64,000 nt of DNA from contig NZ_CP098242.1 of assembly GCF_027118995.1 (NCBI RefSeq), forward strand, positions 1,054,001 to 1,118,000, written 5' to 3'. Shown one piece after another: positions 1-9,597 of the stretch; positions within the stretch are counted from its first letter, which is position 1; each line of letters starts with the position of its first letter. The notes below the pieces were generated by a model, which was not told the origin of the DNA, did no database searches, and saw nothing but the letters and a program-made list of their open reading frames with translations. Made by a program: the position numbers and the translations under genes. This DNA comes from Oxalobacter vibrioformis (GTDB lineage Bacteria; Pseudomonadota; Gammaproteobacteria; Burkholderiales; Burkholderiaceae_D).

Positions 1-554
1 CCGTAATAATGCCGTGCAGCAGCTTCCGCGCCAAAAACCCCGCGGCCAAACTCAACCACATTCAGGTATATCTCGAAAATCCGTTCCTTGTCCATCAGGA
101 ACTCCAGCATATAGGTGATGATCAGCTCCTGCACCTTGCGAAAATAACTCCGGCTCCCGGAAAGAAACAGATTTTTGGCCAACTGCTGGGTAATGGTTGA
201 TCCTCCGGCAACCACTTTTCCCTTCTTCAGATTTTTTTCATAAGCCCGCATCAGGGCCTCCCAATCCACCCCTTCATGGGCAGAAAAATTGGCATCTTCC
301 GAGGCAATGATGGCACGCTTCAGATTTCGTGATATCTGGTTATAAGGTACCCATTTATGTTTGAGTTCTGCCTTGGGGTTATTTTTTCTGAGAACCGCCA
401 GTTGCTGACGCATGAAGCTGGTCGACTCAGGATTGAACTTGACCCACCAGGCTATCTGGCAGAAATAATACAGTTGGATCAGGGAAAAAAAGGCAACCGG
501 CGCAAGAAGTATCCAGTAACGGTATTTTTTTACCCAGACGAAAAATGACTTCAT
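1..554 (-). CDS. mtgA: MtgA, monofunctional peptidoglycan glycosyltransferase (3' part cut by window edge)
   Basis: Polymerises lipid II into glycan strands at the periplasmic face of the inner membrane (GT51 family). The first 184 codons are visible. A short cytoplasmic N-terminus and a membrane anchor ([19 protein letters not shown], about residues 13-31) precede the GT51 signatures: the catalytic-Glu motif [14 protein letters not shown] and [16 protein letters not shown]. The [12 protein letters not shown] motif follows near the cut. It lacks any sign of a transpeptidase domain, but the C-terminus lies outside the window. Its ATG overlaps the aroE stop (ATGA), so it is the promoter-distal gene of a minus-strand run RNB nuclease-TonB-aroE-mtgA. 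Family assignment is secure. Confidence 0.95.
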   Translation of the reverse strand, partial: MKSFFVWVKKYRYWILLAPVAFFSLIQLYYFCQIAWWVKFNPESTSFMRQQLAVLRKNNPKAELKHKWVPYNQISRNLKRAIIASEDANFSAHEGVDWEALMRAYEKNLKKGKVVAGGSTITQQLAKNLFLSGSRSYFRKVQELIITYMLEFLMDKERIFEIYLNVVEFGRGVFGAEAAARHYY

Positions 555-1372
555 GCTGCCTGCGGCCTCAAGGCAGAAAATACCGGCTCCGTGGCCGGGC
601 GCACCCCCCGCCAGAGAAAAAAGGATTCTGCCGCCTGCTCAACCAGCATGCCAAAACCATCGCGCACGACAGCACCATGCGTTGCCGCAAAATCCAGAAA
701 AGGCGTCGGTCTGTCACCATAAACCATATCCAGAGCCAGTGCAGATGGCCTGAAAACGGCAGCCGGCACAGGCGGCATCTCATTACTCAGCCCTGCTGAA
801 GTCGCATTGATAATGATATCGAATGGCTCCTGCAATGCAGCGTAGGCGGAAACATCCACTTTGCCGGCAGACGAAAAAAAGTCAGCCAGTTCCCTGGCAT
901 TATCCACACTGCGATTGGCAATCATCAGTCTTGCCGGACGCAGCGCCAAAAGCGGCTGGATCACGCCACGCGCCGCGCCGCCGGCTCCCAAAAGCAGGAC
1001 ACGGGCACCCGCAACCGGATAACCGGCATTTTCAACGATATCCACCATCAATCCCTTGCCATCCGTATTGTCGCCAATGATGATGCCCTCTTCGAATTTC
1101 AGGGTATTCACCGCGCCTGCAGCCTGTGCTCGCGGCGTCAATGACGTGGCAAGCTTAAAAGCCTCCAGCTTGAATGGTACGGTCACATTCAGGCCTTTGC
1201 CGCCTTCAGCAACGAATTGCATAACGGTTGCCTCAAAACCATCCAGAGGGGCAAGCAGATGCTGATACCGCATATTCTGATGCGTCTGCATGGCAAACAG
1301 GGCATGAATGTCCGGTGACTTGCTGTGCGCAACCGGATTTCCTATAACAGCATAACGATCGGGGGCAGACAT
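551..1372 (-). CDS. aroE: Shikimate dehydrogenase AroE
   Basis: Reduces 3-dehydroshikimate to shikimate with NADPH, the fourth step of chorismate synthesis. The 273-residue length is normal. The N-terminal substrate domain has the shikimate-binding NPVAHSKSP motif (residues 12-20) and the catalytic Lys68 in NVTVPFK. A downstream GDNTDGKG supplies the paired Asp. The nucleotide-binding loop is [12 protein letters not shown]. The ATG has an AGGA about 10 bases upstream. Its stop overlaps the mtgA start, and the TonB-like gene lies 41 bases upstream, so co-transcription is likely. aroQ, the preceding pathway step, is in this window at 7.2 kb but in another transcription unit. Confidence 0.97.
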   Translation of the reverse strand: MSAPDRYAVIGNPVAHSKSPDIHALFAMQTHQNMRYQHLLAPLDGFEATVMQFVAEGGKGLNVTVPFKLEAFKLATSLTPRAQAAGAVNTLKFEEGIIIGDNTDGKGLMVDIVENAGYPVAGARVLLLGAGGAARGVIQPLLALRPARLMIANRSVDNARELADFFSSAGKVDVSAYAALQEPFDIIINATSAGLSNEMPPVPAAVFRPSALALDMVYGDRPTPFLDFAATHGAVVRDGFGMLVEQAAESFFLWRGVRPATEPVFSALRPQAA

Positions 1373-1413
1373 ATGGCAATTCCTGAACAGGTAATAGTTA
1401 AAGCGGGCCAGCC

Positions 1414-2292
1414 TCAGGACTCGGTTTCCAGCGCTTCATCCCGGGTAAAGCGGAAGCGCGTTTCGATAACCCAGACTTCGCTTGCGATCGCAGAACGCAT
1501 TTTGGGCGGAAACGGGCCAAAAGGCGCCGCCCTTCGGACAATCCGCAATGCGGCATTGTCAAGCGCGGCATTGCCGGACGATCTTTCCACCCGGGGTCCT
1601 CCCTCTTTTTCGTAGAGTGTGCCATCCTGTGCAACCGGAATAGTGACCACCAGTTCACCATAGAGTTTCCGGCCATTTCGCTGCGGAAAATTCAGTGTAC
1701 CGATATTTTCAATTTTCCGCTGCATGGATTTGTAATACATGGCGTGCCCGACTTCCCGTGTCCGCGGAGAAATAAATACCTTTTTGGGACGGCTGGCCTG
1801 CTCTGAAATCGTGCGGTCAATTGCAGCGGCCCGCCCCGCAACCCCTTGCTGGCTGTCGGTCTGTGTCGTGACACCGGCATCACCGGATTCATTTGCCGAT
1901 GGATTTTCCCTGACCTGCGGCACGCTGGTCTTTAGCTCATCCTTCAGTTTGGCGGCCAACTGTTTTTGTTCTTTTTGCAATTCTTCTATCCGGCGCTGCG
2001 ATGAAGCCAGCACATCCCCATCAGCAACCCGGCTGGAATCAGGTAACGGTGAACTGGGCCGTCCCTTCTCTTTTGTTCCACCGCCATCCAGATTGGCCTG
2101 GGCAACGGCGTCAGGATGTAAAGGCGCGCCTTTGGCCTTGGCATTCACCAGCACGACTTCCAGGGTGGGATCGGGCGGCACGATATGAAAGGCACGGGGA
2201 GGGACAAAACGGACGAACATCAATATGCCGTGTACCAGTACTGATACAAGGATCGCATAACCTAATGCACGGTTTTGTAGGGAAAAACTCAA
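1414..2292 (-). CDS. TonB-family energy transducer-like protein
   Basis: Predicted inner-membrane protein with a periplasmic arm, in the family that passes proton-motive force to outer-membrane transporters. An N-terminal anchor (ALGYAILVSVLVHGILMF) is followed by a charged linker with a short coiled-coil stretch (RRIEELQKEQKQLAAKLKDE). The C-terminal TonB-like domain contains GELVVTIPVAQDGTLYE and a conserved ALRIVRRAAPFGPFP. The start is uncertain: I chose a TTG at 2292 because GCAGGA lies just upstream; another in-frame TTG is at 2313. No exbB/exbD genes are near. Related proteins sit between the RNB nuclease and aroE in other Burkholderiales, so a role beyond iron transport is possible. 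Confidence 0.8.
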   Translation of the reverse strand: MSFSLQNRALGYAILVSVLVHGILMFVRFVPPRAFHIVPPDPTLEVVLVNAKAKGAPLHPDAVAQANLDGGGTKEKGRPSSPLPDSSRVADGDVLASSQRRIEELQKEQKQLAAKLKDELKTSVPQVRENPSANESGDAGVTTQTDSQQGVAGRAAAIDRTISEQASRPKKVFISPRTREVGHAMYYKSMQRKIENIGTLNFPQRNGRKLYGELVVTIPVAQDGTLYEKEGGPRVERSSGNAALDNAALRIVRRAAPFGPFPPKMRSAIASEVWVIETRFRFTRDEALETES

Positions 2293-2394
2293 ATATCCTG
2301 CTCCGCGACACAACCGGCAGGGATGCCGGAAAAAAAACAGCAGCGCTCTCGCAACTTGCTGCTATTTTAATGTGAATTTGACAGTCAAAAACGG

Positions 2395-4344
2395 CTAATC
2401 CACAATTTCATCATCTGATTCTGCCATATTCTCATCCGCAGTAACAGCAGACACTTCAACAAGGCGGGCTTCAACAGACAGATCAACTTCATCCCATCTG
2501 AGCAAATCAAGGGTCACCTGTGTCCCACGTCCCAGTGTGCGGACTGCAGGTAAGGGGATAGTCAGCGGAATATCCAGCAATCGAACCATTTCATCCCGGA
2601 TAACCACCGCCCTGGCCTGCCGGACATCATGCTGGGAGAGCCAGCGCAAACACCAGTATCGTTCCATTTTTGTCTGGAATTCAGTATAAATCGTATGGGC
2701 GGAATCAAAAGCGCTGACAATGGCAAAAAGATCGGCATCCCTGGGTTTGAATGGCGCAGAAAGGGGGGCGGTCACACCGTGTTGAATGCAGGCCAGAATC
2801 TGCCATTGGTTGACCAGATCCGTATAACGCCTCAGGGGTGATGTGCTCCAGGAATACTGATCGACCCCCAACCCCTGATGCGGTGCTGCATGTGTCTGCA
2901 TACGTACTAGGCGACGAGCCGCCCATGAGCCATTACCCTCTCCCTGACTGCGGTAAATACCGGGAACACCATGCTCCTGCATCAGGCGTCCCCAGGTACT
3001 GTTTACAAAAATCATCAGTTCAGCCACGATCCGGTCCAGTGGCGCCGTGCGCATCCGCTGCTCGATGGTAACCAGGCCATCGTGTAGATAAAAACTGTAA
3101 TCCGGGTGATTGGCCTGTTGCGGTTTCAGGCCAAAACTTTCCCGCTTTGCCATACGCACTTTTTCCCTCGCCTGCGCCCAGCACCAGAGGATGCCAATCT
3201 CCTCTTTGTGCGGATATTCCCCTTTGTCTTCAGCCAGATTTTCTTCTGTCACAATGTGCTCAAGATCATTGAGCCGTAAATTGACAGCAACCTGGATGAA
3301 TTCCAGGCAGGTTTCCGTTGCGAGCAGTGTACTGTCTTCCTGATTAATGGTGGCATACAGACTGACGGCCGGCCTTTTTTCACCTGCCCCCAGCGTAAAA
3401 ACACGCACATAATCATCCGGCAGCATGGTGATCTTGTCCCCCGGCATATACACGGTTGCCATTCGCTGGCGGGCAACCGCATCAATATCATCTCCCGGCA
3501 TCATGCCGAGTGCCGGTGCGGCGATATGGATACCGACTTTGACATTCCCGTCGGGCAGGCGGGTAACGGAAAACGCATCATCAATTTCTGTTGTCGTGAC
3601 ATCATCAATGGAAAAAGCCTGGACATCTGCTACCGGCAAATCCGGAATCGGCACCGTGATTTTCTCAAAAGGAAAACCGGTCCCTTTCGGGAAATGCTCA
3701 AAAAGGAAACAGGACAGGTGCAGATCAAACGGGGAAGCCACGGCACCCGTTTTAAGCATAAACCGTTCAGGGGTTGTCTGAAGCGCGGTACATGCCTGGG
3801 TCAACGCCTTGTATTCCATTCCGTTTTTATCCGGCTTGCACAACAACTGGATGGCAAGCGGCTTCATCGCCTCCGGGAAAACACCTGTCTTCATCTGCTC
3901 GACATACTGTTCCTGGATGATGGCCAGCTGGCGCTTTTTTTCTATGCTGGCCAAAGCGGCTTTCAGGGATTTTTCCGGTGCCGCCTTATAGCGTCCCTTG
4001 CCTTTCCGGTAAAAATATACCGGTGCGGCATGCAACCGGAGTAAAAGACCTGCGGCTTCCTGTGGCCGGGGCTCATGGCCGAAGTACTCTGTACCCAGTT
4101 CGGTAAAGCTGAATTCGGCTTCCCCCGCCACTTCCCAGAGAAAATCCAGGTCAATTTCCCCGGCAATTTCCTGTGCCTCTGACATCAGTTGCACCGGGTC
4201 ATAGGCCTCATACTGCAACAGCACATCCCTTGCCCTGACCTTGGTTCGTTTCCCGCCGGGAAGCTCCACCTGGTAGGCTTCCCCGACCTGGGCCAGCACA
4301 CTGCCGGTCCTGAAATCACCGGATTCTTCAAAAAATAAATTCAT
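2395..4344 (-). CDS. RNase II-family (RNB domain) exoribonuclease
   Basis: Putative 3'-5' exoribonuclease, 649 residues. The RNB catalytic signature is clear: FSIDDVTTTEIDDAFS, containing the metal-binding Asp cluster. It is followed by conserved RNB segments (VGIHIAAPALGM; TSPLRRYTDLVNQWQ). The N-terminal region, starting FFEESGDFRTGSVLAQ, is typical of the divergent betaproteobacterial RNB group rather than classical Rnb or RNase R. I see no C-terminal S1 domain as long as that of RNase R. The ATG at 4344 was chosen over an in-frame TTG 21 bases upstream because the protein family begins MNLF. It lies 75 bases after the YqiA-like gene on the same strand. Confidence 0.88.
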   Translation of the reverse strand: MNLFFEESGDFRTGSVLAQVGEAYQVELPGGKRTKVRARDVLLQYEAYDPVQLMSEAQEIAGEIDLDFLWEVAGEAEFSFTELGTEYFGHEPRPQEAAGLLLRLHAAPVYFYRKGKGRYKAAPEKSLKAALASIEKKRQLAIIQEQYVEQMKTGVFPEAMKPLAIQLLCKPDKNGMEYKALTQACTALQTTPERFMLKTGAVASPFDLHLSCFLFEHFPKGTGFPFEKITVPIPDLPVADVQAFSIDDVTTTEIDDAFSVTRLPDGNVKVGIHIAAPALGMMPGDDIDAVARQRMATVYMPGDKITMLPDDYVRVFTLGAGEKRPAVSLYATINQEDSTLLATETCLEFIQVAVNLRLNDLEHIVTEENLAEDKGEYPHKEEIGILWCWAQAREKVRMAKRESFGLKPQQANHPDYSFYLHDGLVTIEQRMRTAPLDRIVAELMIFVNSTWGRLMQEHGVPGIYRSQGEGNGSWAARRLVRMQTHAAPHQGLGVDQYSWSTSPLRRYTDLVNQWQILACIQHGVTAPLSAPFKPRDADLFAIVSAFDSAHTIYTEFQTKMERYWCLRWLSQHDVRQARAVVIRDEMVRLLDIPLTIPLPAVRTLGRGTQVTLDLLRWDEVDLSVEARLVEVSAVTADENMAESDDEIVD

Positions 4345-4418
4345 GCAACATTTTTCTGAAAGCAAAAAACTGCTTTCCGTTAATTCTTCAATGATACGCT
4401 TTCATCACAACTTCCTGC

Positions 4419-4994
4419 TCAGACTGGCTGCAGACTGCCAAACGCCAGAATCTCATCCAGATAATCCGGAAACTCTGACAGACTGTGATCACTGCCGTCG
4501 ATGATAATCTGGCGTGCCTTTTCGTAATGCGCACACATTTGCCGGTAATCCAGTAACTCATCTCCTGTTGCGGCAATCAGAAAATACCGCTCCGGCCGGG
4601 TGATCCTGCGCACCTGAAACCGACGAAGCTCATCGGCATATTTTTCCCTGTCCATTTCCCAATCTGCCAGCTCAAGCGTATCAGGCGGATTGTCCGTGCC
4701 TGCCTTGACATGCCAGGGATCAACCACCGGATTCAACAACACCGCCTTGCATCCGGTCCTTTCTGCCAGAAAAGTGGCATAGTACCCTCCCAGCGATGAT
4801 CCGATCAACAAAATCCTGGCAGGATCATGTCCCTCCATCAGCTGGGATGCCAGTGAAACCGACGAAAAGGGCGACTCCGGGAGCTGCGGGCAAAAAAACC
4901 GGCCGGACAACCCCTGCCTGCTCATATAATCTGCTGCTGCCTGTGCCTTGAAAGAAGCGGGGGATGAGCGGAACCCATGGAGATACAAGATCAT
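4419..4994 (-). CDS. YqiA/YcfP-like alpha/beta-fold esterase
   Basis: Small hydrolase of 191 residues. It opens with the strand-loop MILYLHGFRSSP (oxyanion-hole HGF) and has the nucleophile elbow GSSLGG with Ser67. Asp in ATGDELLDY and His in DGSDHSL complete a likely catalytic triad. The E. coli relative YqiA hydrolyses short acyl esters, but the physiological substrate is unknown. Its ATG overlaps the mpl stop (ATGA), indicating translational coupling. The pairing with mpl is common in betaproteobacteria, yet no link to peptidoglycan recycling is shown by the sequence. Confidence 0.82.
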   Translation of the reverse strand: MILYLHGFRSSPASFKAQAAADYMSRQGLSGRFFCPQLPESPFSSVSLASQLMEGHDPARILLIGSSLGGYYATFLAERTGCKAVLLNPVVDPWHVKAGTDNPPDTLELADWEMDREKYADELRRFQVRRITRPERYFLIAATGDELLDYRQMCAHYEKARQIIIDGSDHSLSEFPDYLDEILAFGSLQPV

Positions 4995-6394
4995 GGTGAT
5001 ACCGCTTTCGAATGAATCCTGTCGAGGATTTTCTGGTGCACATTGCCAAACCCGCCATTACTCATCACCAGAATATGATCGCCGGGCCGGACTGCTTTTA
5101 CGATGCTTTCCACCATTTTCTCCAGATCATGATATGCCGCCGCTTTTTCAGCCAGGGGCAAAAGCGCCTCGCCAAGATCCCAATCCAACGCATCTTTTCC
5201 GGATAATGCGCCATAGCCGAACACCAGATCGGCTTCCTTGAGGCTTTCCGGCAGGGCCTCTTTCATGGCACCCAGCTTCATGGTGTTGGAACGCGGTTCC
5301 AGCACGGCAATAATCCGGGCCTGATCGGAAGACGGTCCCACTTTCTTGCGCAAGCCTGCCACGGTGGTTGTAATGGCCGTCGGATGATGCGCGAAATCAT
5401 CATATACCCGGATGCCGTGAGCCTCCCCGCGCAACTCCATTCTTCGTCTGACATTTTTGAAGCGCGAAAGCGAGGCAATCGCCACTTCAGGCACAATACC
5501 CACATGCCTGGCTGCGGCAATAGCGGCAAGCGCATTCAACCGGTTATGCTCCCCGGTCAATTCCCATGATACTGTTCCCTGTATTTCTCCATTAAACAGC
5601 ACATCAAAAGTCAGCGCGTCACGTTCTTCAAAGGTCCAGCCATCCGGCATCGGCCCGCCAAACCAGACCTTTTCACTCCAGTATCCCTTCTCAAGAACCC
5701 GCGCTAAAGCCGGCTCGCGCGCATTGACAATCAGTTGCCCGTTTCCAGGAACCGTCCGGACAAAATGATGAAACTGGGTTTCTATGGCACCAATATCCGG
5801 AAAAATATCAGCATGGTCAAATTCCAGATTATTCAGGATGGCCGTTCTCGCATGGTAGTGGACAAATTTGCTGCGCTTGTCAAAAAAAGCCGTATCGTAT
5901 TCGTCTGCTTCAATCACAAAAAACGAAGAGGGTCCGGCGTTGCCGCCAAGCCGGGCAGAAATGCCAAAATTGAAGGGAACCCCCCCAATCAGAAAGCCCG
6001 GCGCATAGCCGGCATCTTCCAACAGCCAGGCCAGCATGGCTGACGTTGTGGTCTTCCCGTGGGTTCCCGCCACCGCGAGAACCCATTTGTTCTGAAGAAT
6101 ATGCTGTCCAATCCACTCCGGCCCGGACATATAGGGCAGGCCACGATTCAGAATCGCTTCCATCAGGGGATTGCCGCGGGACACCACATTGCCGATAATG
6201 TACAGATCAGGATTGATATCCGTTTGGCCCGCATCATAGCCATGAATCAGCTCAATACCCTGCTCCTGGAGCTGGGTGCTCATTGGCGGATAGACATTGG
6301 CATCACACCCCGTTACCTTGTGTCCGGCCGCCTTGGCCAGTACGGCCAGCCCCCCCATGAATGTGCCGCAAATACCCAGTATGTGAATATGCAT
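4991..6394 (-). CDS. mpl: UDP-MurNAc:L-Ala-gamma-D-Glu-mDAP ligase Mpl
   Basis: Cytoplasmic Mur-family ligase that reattaches recycled murein tripeptide to UDP-MurNAc. It has 467 residues from the ATG at 6394; the family opening MHIHILGICGTFMGG fixes this start. The ATP-binding loop is AVAGTHGKTTTSAML. The central ligase signatures FVIEADEYDTAFFDKRSKF and LNNLEFDHADIF distinguish Mpl from MurC. The C-terminal domain includes RIIAVLEPRSNTMK, also typical of Mpl. It is the first gene of a minus-strand run and is divergent from the plus-strand gene at 6474, so both probably share a promoter region at 6395-6473. Works with the lytic enzymes MltA and SLT also found here. Confidence 0.96.
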   Translation of the reverse strand: MHIHILGICGTFMGGLAVLAKAAGHKVTGCDANVYPPMSTQLQEQGIELIHGYDAGQTDINPDLYIIGNVVSRGNPLMEAILNRGLPYMSGPEWIGQHILQNKWVLAVAGTHGKTTTSAMLAWLLEDAGYAPGFLIGGVPFNFGISARLGGNAGPSSFFVIEADEYDTAFFDKRSKFVHYHARTAILNNLEFDHADIFPDIGAIETQFHHFVRTVPGNGQLIVNAREPALARVLEKGYWSEKVWFGGPMPDGWTFEERDALTFDVLFNGEIQGTVSWELTGEHNRLNALAAIAAARHVGIVPEVAIASLSRFKNVRRRMELRGEAHGIRVYDDFAHHPTAITTTVAGLRKKVGPSSDQARIIAVLEPRSNTMKLGAMKEALPESLKEADLVFGYGALSGKDALDWDLGEALLPLAEKAAAYHDLEKMVESIVKAVRPGDHILVMSNGGFGNVHQKILDRIHSKAVSP

Positions 6395-6473
6395 GATGTC
6401 ATTGTGATTTTTATTAAACCTGAAGATTCTACCCGACTCGCACCATTTTGCGTTCCAGAGTATGATAATCGCC

Positions 6474-7082
6474 ATGACAAATGATCGCAGAACAGACTGG
6501 AACGGCATACGTGGCGAGATCGCGATCGCCGCAGCCCGCCTGATTGCCGAAGAAGGCGCCACCTATGAAATGGCCAAGAAAAGGGCTGCGAGACAAATAC
6601 TTGGAGATAACAGAATTAACGGGAATTTTCTGCCAGATAACAGCGAGATAGAAGAAGAAGTTAGAATTTATCACAACATTTTCATGGCAGACACCCAACC
6701 GGCACGGCTTTTGTTCCTGCGCAAAACCGCTTTGCATATGATGCAGGAACTGGCACAATTCCAACCACACCTGACAGGTGCGGTATTAAATGGCACAGCA
6801 GGCGAGCACAGCGATATTCATTTGCAGCTTTTTGCCGAAAGCGCCAAAGATGTTGAAATTCATCTTTTAAATAAAAATATCGACATTTCAGTTACAGAAG
6901 CCGAAAGTTACCGACAGAAAGCGCGAGCTGAGGAAACTATTCATTTTTACCATGAGGGCGAAATCTTTCATCTCGCTGTGTACAATCCGGACGACATGCG
7001 CAAAATGGTCAAAACCATGGATTCACAAGCGGAAAGAGCCGATATCGCCCGATTGAAACAACTCATCGAACAGCAGGAATAG
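6474..7082 (+). CDS. Uncharacterised nucleotidyltransferase-like protein beside mpl
   Basis: A 202-residue protein of unknown function, found next to mpl in many Burkholderiales and sometimes mislabelled a Mur ligase there. Nothing here resembles a Mur ligase. The first half is helical and basic/acidic (ARLIAEEGATYEMAKKRAARQI). The middle, GAVLNGTAGEHSDIHLQLF, resembles the nucleotidyltransferase G-[ST]-x-SDxD motif, but the second Asp is His. The following strand VEIHLLNKNIDI matches the fold. The C-terminal third is HEGEIFHLAVYNPDDMRK. The ATG at 6474 is preferred to one at 6462. It is divergent from mpl and lies 116 bases before aroQ. The enzyme-fold call is inference. Confidence 0.6.
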   Translation: MTNDRRTDWNGIRGEIAIAAARLIAEEGATYEMAKKRAARQILGDNRINGNFLPDNSEIEEEVRIYHNIFMADTQPARLLFLRKTALHMMQELAQFQPHLTGAVLNGTAGEHSDIHLQLFAESAKDVEIHLLNKNIDISVTEAESYRQKARAEETIHFYHEGEIFHLAVYNPDDMRKMVKTMDSQAERADIARLKQLIEQQE

Positions 7083-7198
7083 CGGCATTCGGCAGATTAA
7101 TCAGGACAGCTCTGGTAAACTAGCTTCTTTTTCTTGCCAGTTACTGCTTTTTAGCGGCAAAATGCAATCAGATCCAAAATAAATAACAAACGGTACAC

Positions 7199-7633
7199 AT
7201 GGCTAAACATATTCTTATGCTCAATGGTCCGAATCTGAATCTTCTTGGCACAAGAGAGCCGGAAGTGTACGGCAAGACCACACTGAAAGATATCGAGGCT
7301 GCCGCCCATGATCTCGTCACACGGGCAGGCGGACGTTTCTCCAGCTTCCAGAGCAATCATGAAGGGGCGCTGATTGACCGCATTCAGACGGCCCGCACCG
7401 AAGGCGTAGAAGCCATCGTCATCAATCCCGGCGGCCTGACCCATACCAGCGTTGCCCTGCGCGATGCACTGTCAGGTGTAGCCATCCCATTTTATGAGGT
7501 ACACATATCCAATATCCACCAACGTGAATCTTTTCGTCACCACTCCTACCTCTCCGCTATTGCAAAAGGTGTAATATGCGGGTTTGGTATGGATGGCTAC
7601 CGCATGGCAATTGAATTTGCCCTCAATAACTGA
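7199..7633 (+). CDS. aroQ: Type II 3-dehydroquinate dehydratase
   Basis: Converts 3-dehydroquinate to 3-dehydroshikimate; the type II enzyme is a dodecamer. The 144-residue length is typical. The N-terminus [21 protein letters not shown] carries the substrate loop with the catalytic Tyr (EVYG). [11 protein letters not shown] and [17 protein letters not shown] are the other family signatures; [20 protein letters not shown] holds the active-site His and Arg. It sits 31 bases before accB, the classic betaproteobacterial aroQ-accB-accC order, and a common promoter in 7083-7198 is plausible though I could not pick one with confidence. Confidence 0.98.
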   Translation: MAKHILMLNGPNLNLLGTREPEVYGKTTLKDIEAAAHDLVTRAGGRFSSFQSNHEGALIDRIQTARTEGVEAIVINPGGLTHTSVALRDALSGVAIPFYEVHISNIHQRESFRHHSYLSAIAKGVICGFGMDGYRMAIEFALNN

Positions 7634-7664
7634 ATTTTCTTTTCTCGTATTTTCTGGATTTCTT

Positions 7665-8135
7665 ATGGATCTTCGTAAACTTAAAACCCTGATTGACCTT
7701 GTTGCCGAGTCACAGATTGCCGAACTTGAGGTAACAGAAGGCGACAGCCAGGTACGTATTGTCAAAAATGCCCCCGCGCCGGCACCCATATTGATGCAGC
7801 CGCAAGCCATGCCGCAATATGGGCCCAATGTTGCGCTGCCACCGGCAACTGCAGCTCCTGCGGCGGCACCGGCAGAAGCTGCAGCACCAGCCGAACCACA
7901 GGGTCATGTGGTCAAATCTCCGATGGTGGGTACCTTCTACGCGGCATCCGCTCCAGGTAATCCCCCCTTTGTTGAAGTGGGTGCAACCGTCAGACAGGGA
8001 GATACCCTCTGTATTATCGAAGCGATGAAACTGTTAAATGAAATCGAAGCAGATGTTTCCGGTGTCATCAAGCAAATACTGGTAGAAAACGGACATCCCG
8101 TCGAATATGCCCAGCCGCTTTTTATCATAGGATAA
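7665..8135 (+). CDS. accB: Biotin carboxyl carrier protein of acetyl-CoA carboxylase
   Basis: Carries biotin between biotin carboxylase and the carboxyltransferase in the first step of fatty-acid synthesis. The protein has 156 residues from the ATG at 7665 ([13 protein letters not shown], the standard AccB start). An Ala/Pro-rich flexible linker (roughly residues 38-80) separates this from the C-terminal biotinyl domain. Biotin would attach to Lys122 in [13 protein letters not shown]. It is followed 63 bases later by accC. Biotin supply genes bioA, bioD and bioB lie about 50 kb away in the same window. Confidence 0.98.
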   Translation: MDLRKLKTLIDLVAESQIAELEVTEGDSQVRIVKNAPAPAPILMQPQAMPQYGPNVALPPATAAPAAAPAEAAAPAEPQGHVVKSPMVGTFYAASAPGNPPFVEVGATVRQGDTLCIIEAMKLLNEIEADVSGVIKQILVENGHPVEYAQPLFIIG

Positions 8136-8198
8136 ATCAGGGGGCCTGCCCTCACCTATCCTTCTTTATCTTTTTGATTTTCAGGATGTCCTGACACT

Positions 8199-9560
8199 AT
8201 GTTTGAAAAAATTCTGATTGCCAATCGCGGGGAGATTGCATTGCGTATCCAGCGTGCATGCCGTGAGATGGGCATTAAAACCGTGGTGGTTCACTCCGAG
8301 GTCGACAGGGAAGCAAAATATGTCCGACTGGCCGATGAATCAGTCTGCATCGGACCGGCACCGTCTGCCGCCAGCTACCTGAATATGCCGGCCATCATCA
8401 GTGCCGCGGAAGTCACGGATGCAGAAGCGATTCATCCGGGTTATGGTTTCCTGGCTGAAAACGCCGATTTTGCCGAGCGGGTTGAACAATCCGGCTTTGT
8501 TTTCATTGGCCCGTCACCCGAATCCATCCGGCTAATGGGTGATAAGGTTTCTGCCAAACAGGCCATGATCAAAACCGGTGTACCCTGCGTTCCTGGCTCG
8601 GACGGTGCGCTTTCTGATGATTCAAAAGAAATCATTCATACCGCACGAAAAATCGGCTACCCGGTCATTATCAAGGCTTCCGGCGGTGGTGGCGGGCGCG
8701 GTATGCGGGTTGTTCATACCGAGGCTGCGCTGCTGAACGCCGTGACCATGACCAAGGCAGAAGCCGGAACCGCTTTTGGCAATCCGGAAGTCTATATGGA
8801 AAAATTCCTGGAAAACCCGCGCCATATTGAAGTCCAGGTACTGGCAGACCAGTTCAAAAATGCCATCTGGCTGGGTGAACGCGACTGCTCCATGCAGCGC
8901 CGCCACCAGAAAGTCATTGAGGAAGCGCCTGCACCGGATATCCCGAGACGCCTGATAGAAAGGATCGGGGAACGCTGTGTGGATGCCTGCCGCAAACTGG
9001 GCTTCAGAGGGGCTGGCACGTTTGAATTCCTTTATGAAAAGGGTGAGTTTTATTTTATTGAAATGAACACCCGCGTTCAGGTTGAGCATCCTGTGACAGA
9101 AATGATTACGGGTATTGACATCATTCAGGAGCAGATCCGCATTGCCGCGGGCGAAAAACTGCGTTATCGTCAGCGGGATATCAAGCTGACCGGCCACGCA
9201 ATCGAGTGCCGCATTAATGCGGAAGACCCATACAAATTCACCCCCTCACCAGGAAAAGTCACCGCATGGCACGTCCCGGGAGGGCCGGGTATCCGTGTGG
9301 ATTCCCATGTCTATGCCGGCTATACCGTTCCCCCCAATTATGATTCCATGATCGGCAAGATCATTTCCTATGGTGAGACACGGGAACAGGCGATCCGGCG
9401 TATGCAGGTTGGCCTCTCGGAAATGGTGGTGGAAGGCATTCAGACCAATATTGATCTTCATCGTAACCTGATGTCCGATGCCTGCTTCATTCAGGGAGGG
9501 ACCAATATCCATTATCTGGAGCAAAAACTGGGCGACATGTTCCAGGATAAACAGAAATAA
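8199..9560 (+). CDS. accC: Biotin carboxylase subunit of acetyl-CoA carboxylase
   Basis: ATP-grasp enzyme of 453 residues that carboxylates AccB-biotin using ATP and bicarbonate. Signatures in order: N-terminal [30 protein letters not shown]; the Gly-rich ATP loop [22 protein letters not shown]; the catalytic [14 protein letters not shown] with the active Arg. The C-terminal barrel-sandwich segment ([18 protein letters not shown]) is intact. The ATG is preceded by AGGATG. It is co-directional with accB and prmA, an order widespread in beta- and gammaproteobacteria. Confidence 0.98.
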   Translation: MFEKILIANRGEIALRIQRACREMGIKTVVVHSEVDREAKYVRLADESVCIGPAPSAASYLNMPAIISAAEVTDAEAIHPGYGFLAENADFAERVEQSGFVFIGPSPESIRLMGDKVSAKQAMIKTGVPCVPGSDGALSDDSKEIIHTARKIGYPVIIKASGGGGGRGMRVVHTEAALLNAVTMTKAEAGTAFGNPEVYMEKFLENPRHIEVQVLADQFKNAIWLGERDCSMQRRHQKVIEEAPAPDIPRRLIERIGERCVDACRKLGFRGAGTFEFLYEKGEFYFIEMNTRVQVEHPVTEMITGIDIIQEQIRIAAGEKLRYRQRDIKLTGHAIECRINAEDPYKFTPSPGKVTAWHVPGGPGIRVDSHVYAGYTVPPNYDSMIGKIISYGETREQAIRRMQVGLSEMVVEGIQTNIDLHRNLMSDACFIQGGTNIHYLEQKLGDMFQDKQK

Positions 9561-9597
9561 TCAGGAATAATCGTATTCCCCTCATCAGGAGCCGTAT

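Noticed and set aside
4345..4365. A longer start for the RNB nuclease at a TTG
   Set aside because: The ATG at 4344 gives the family N-terminus; the added residues are unlike it.
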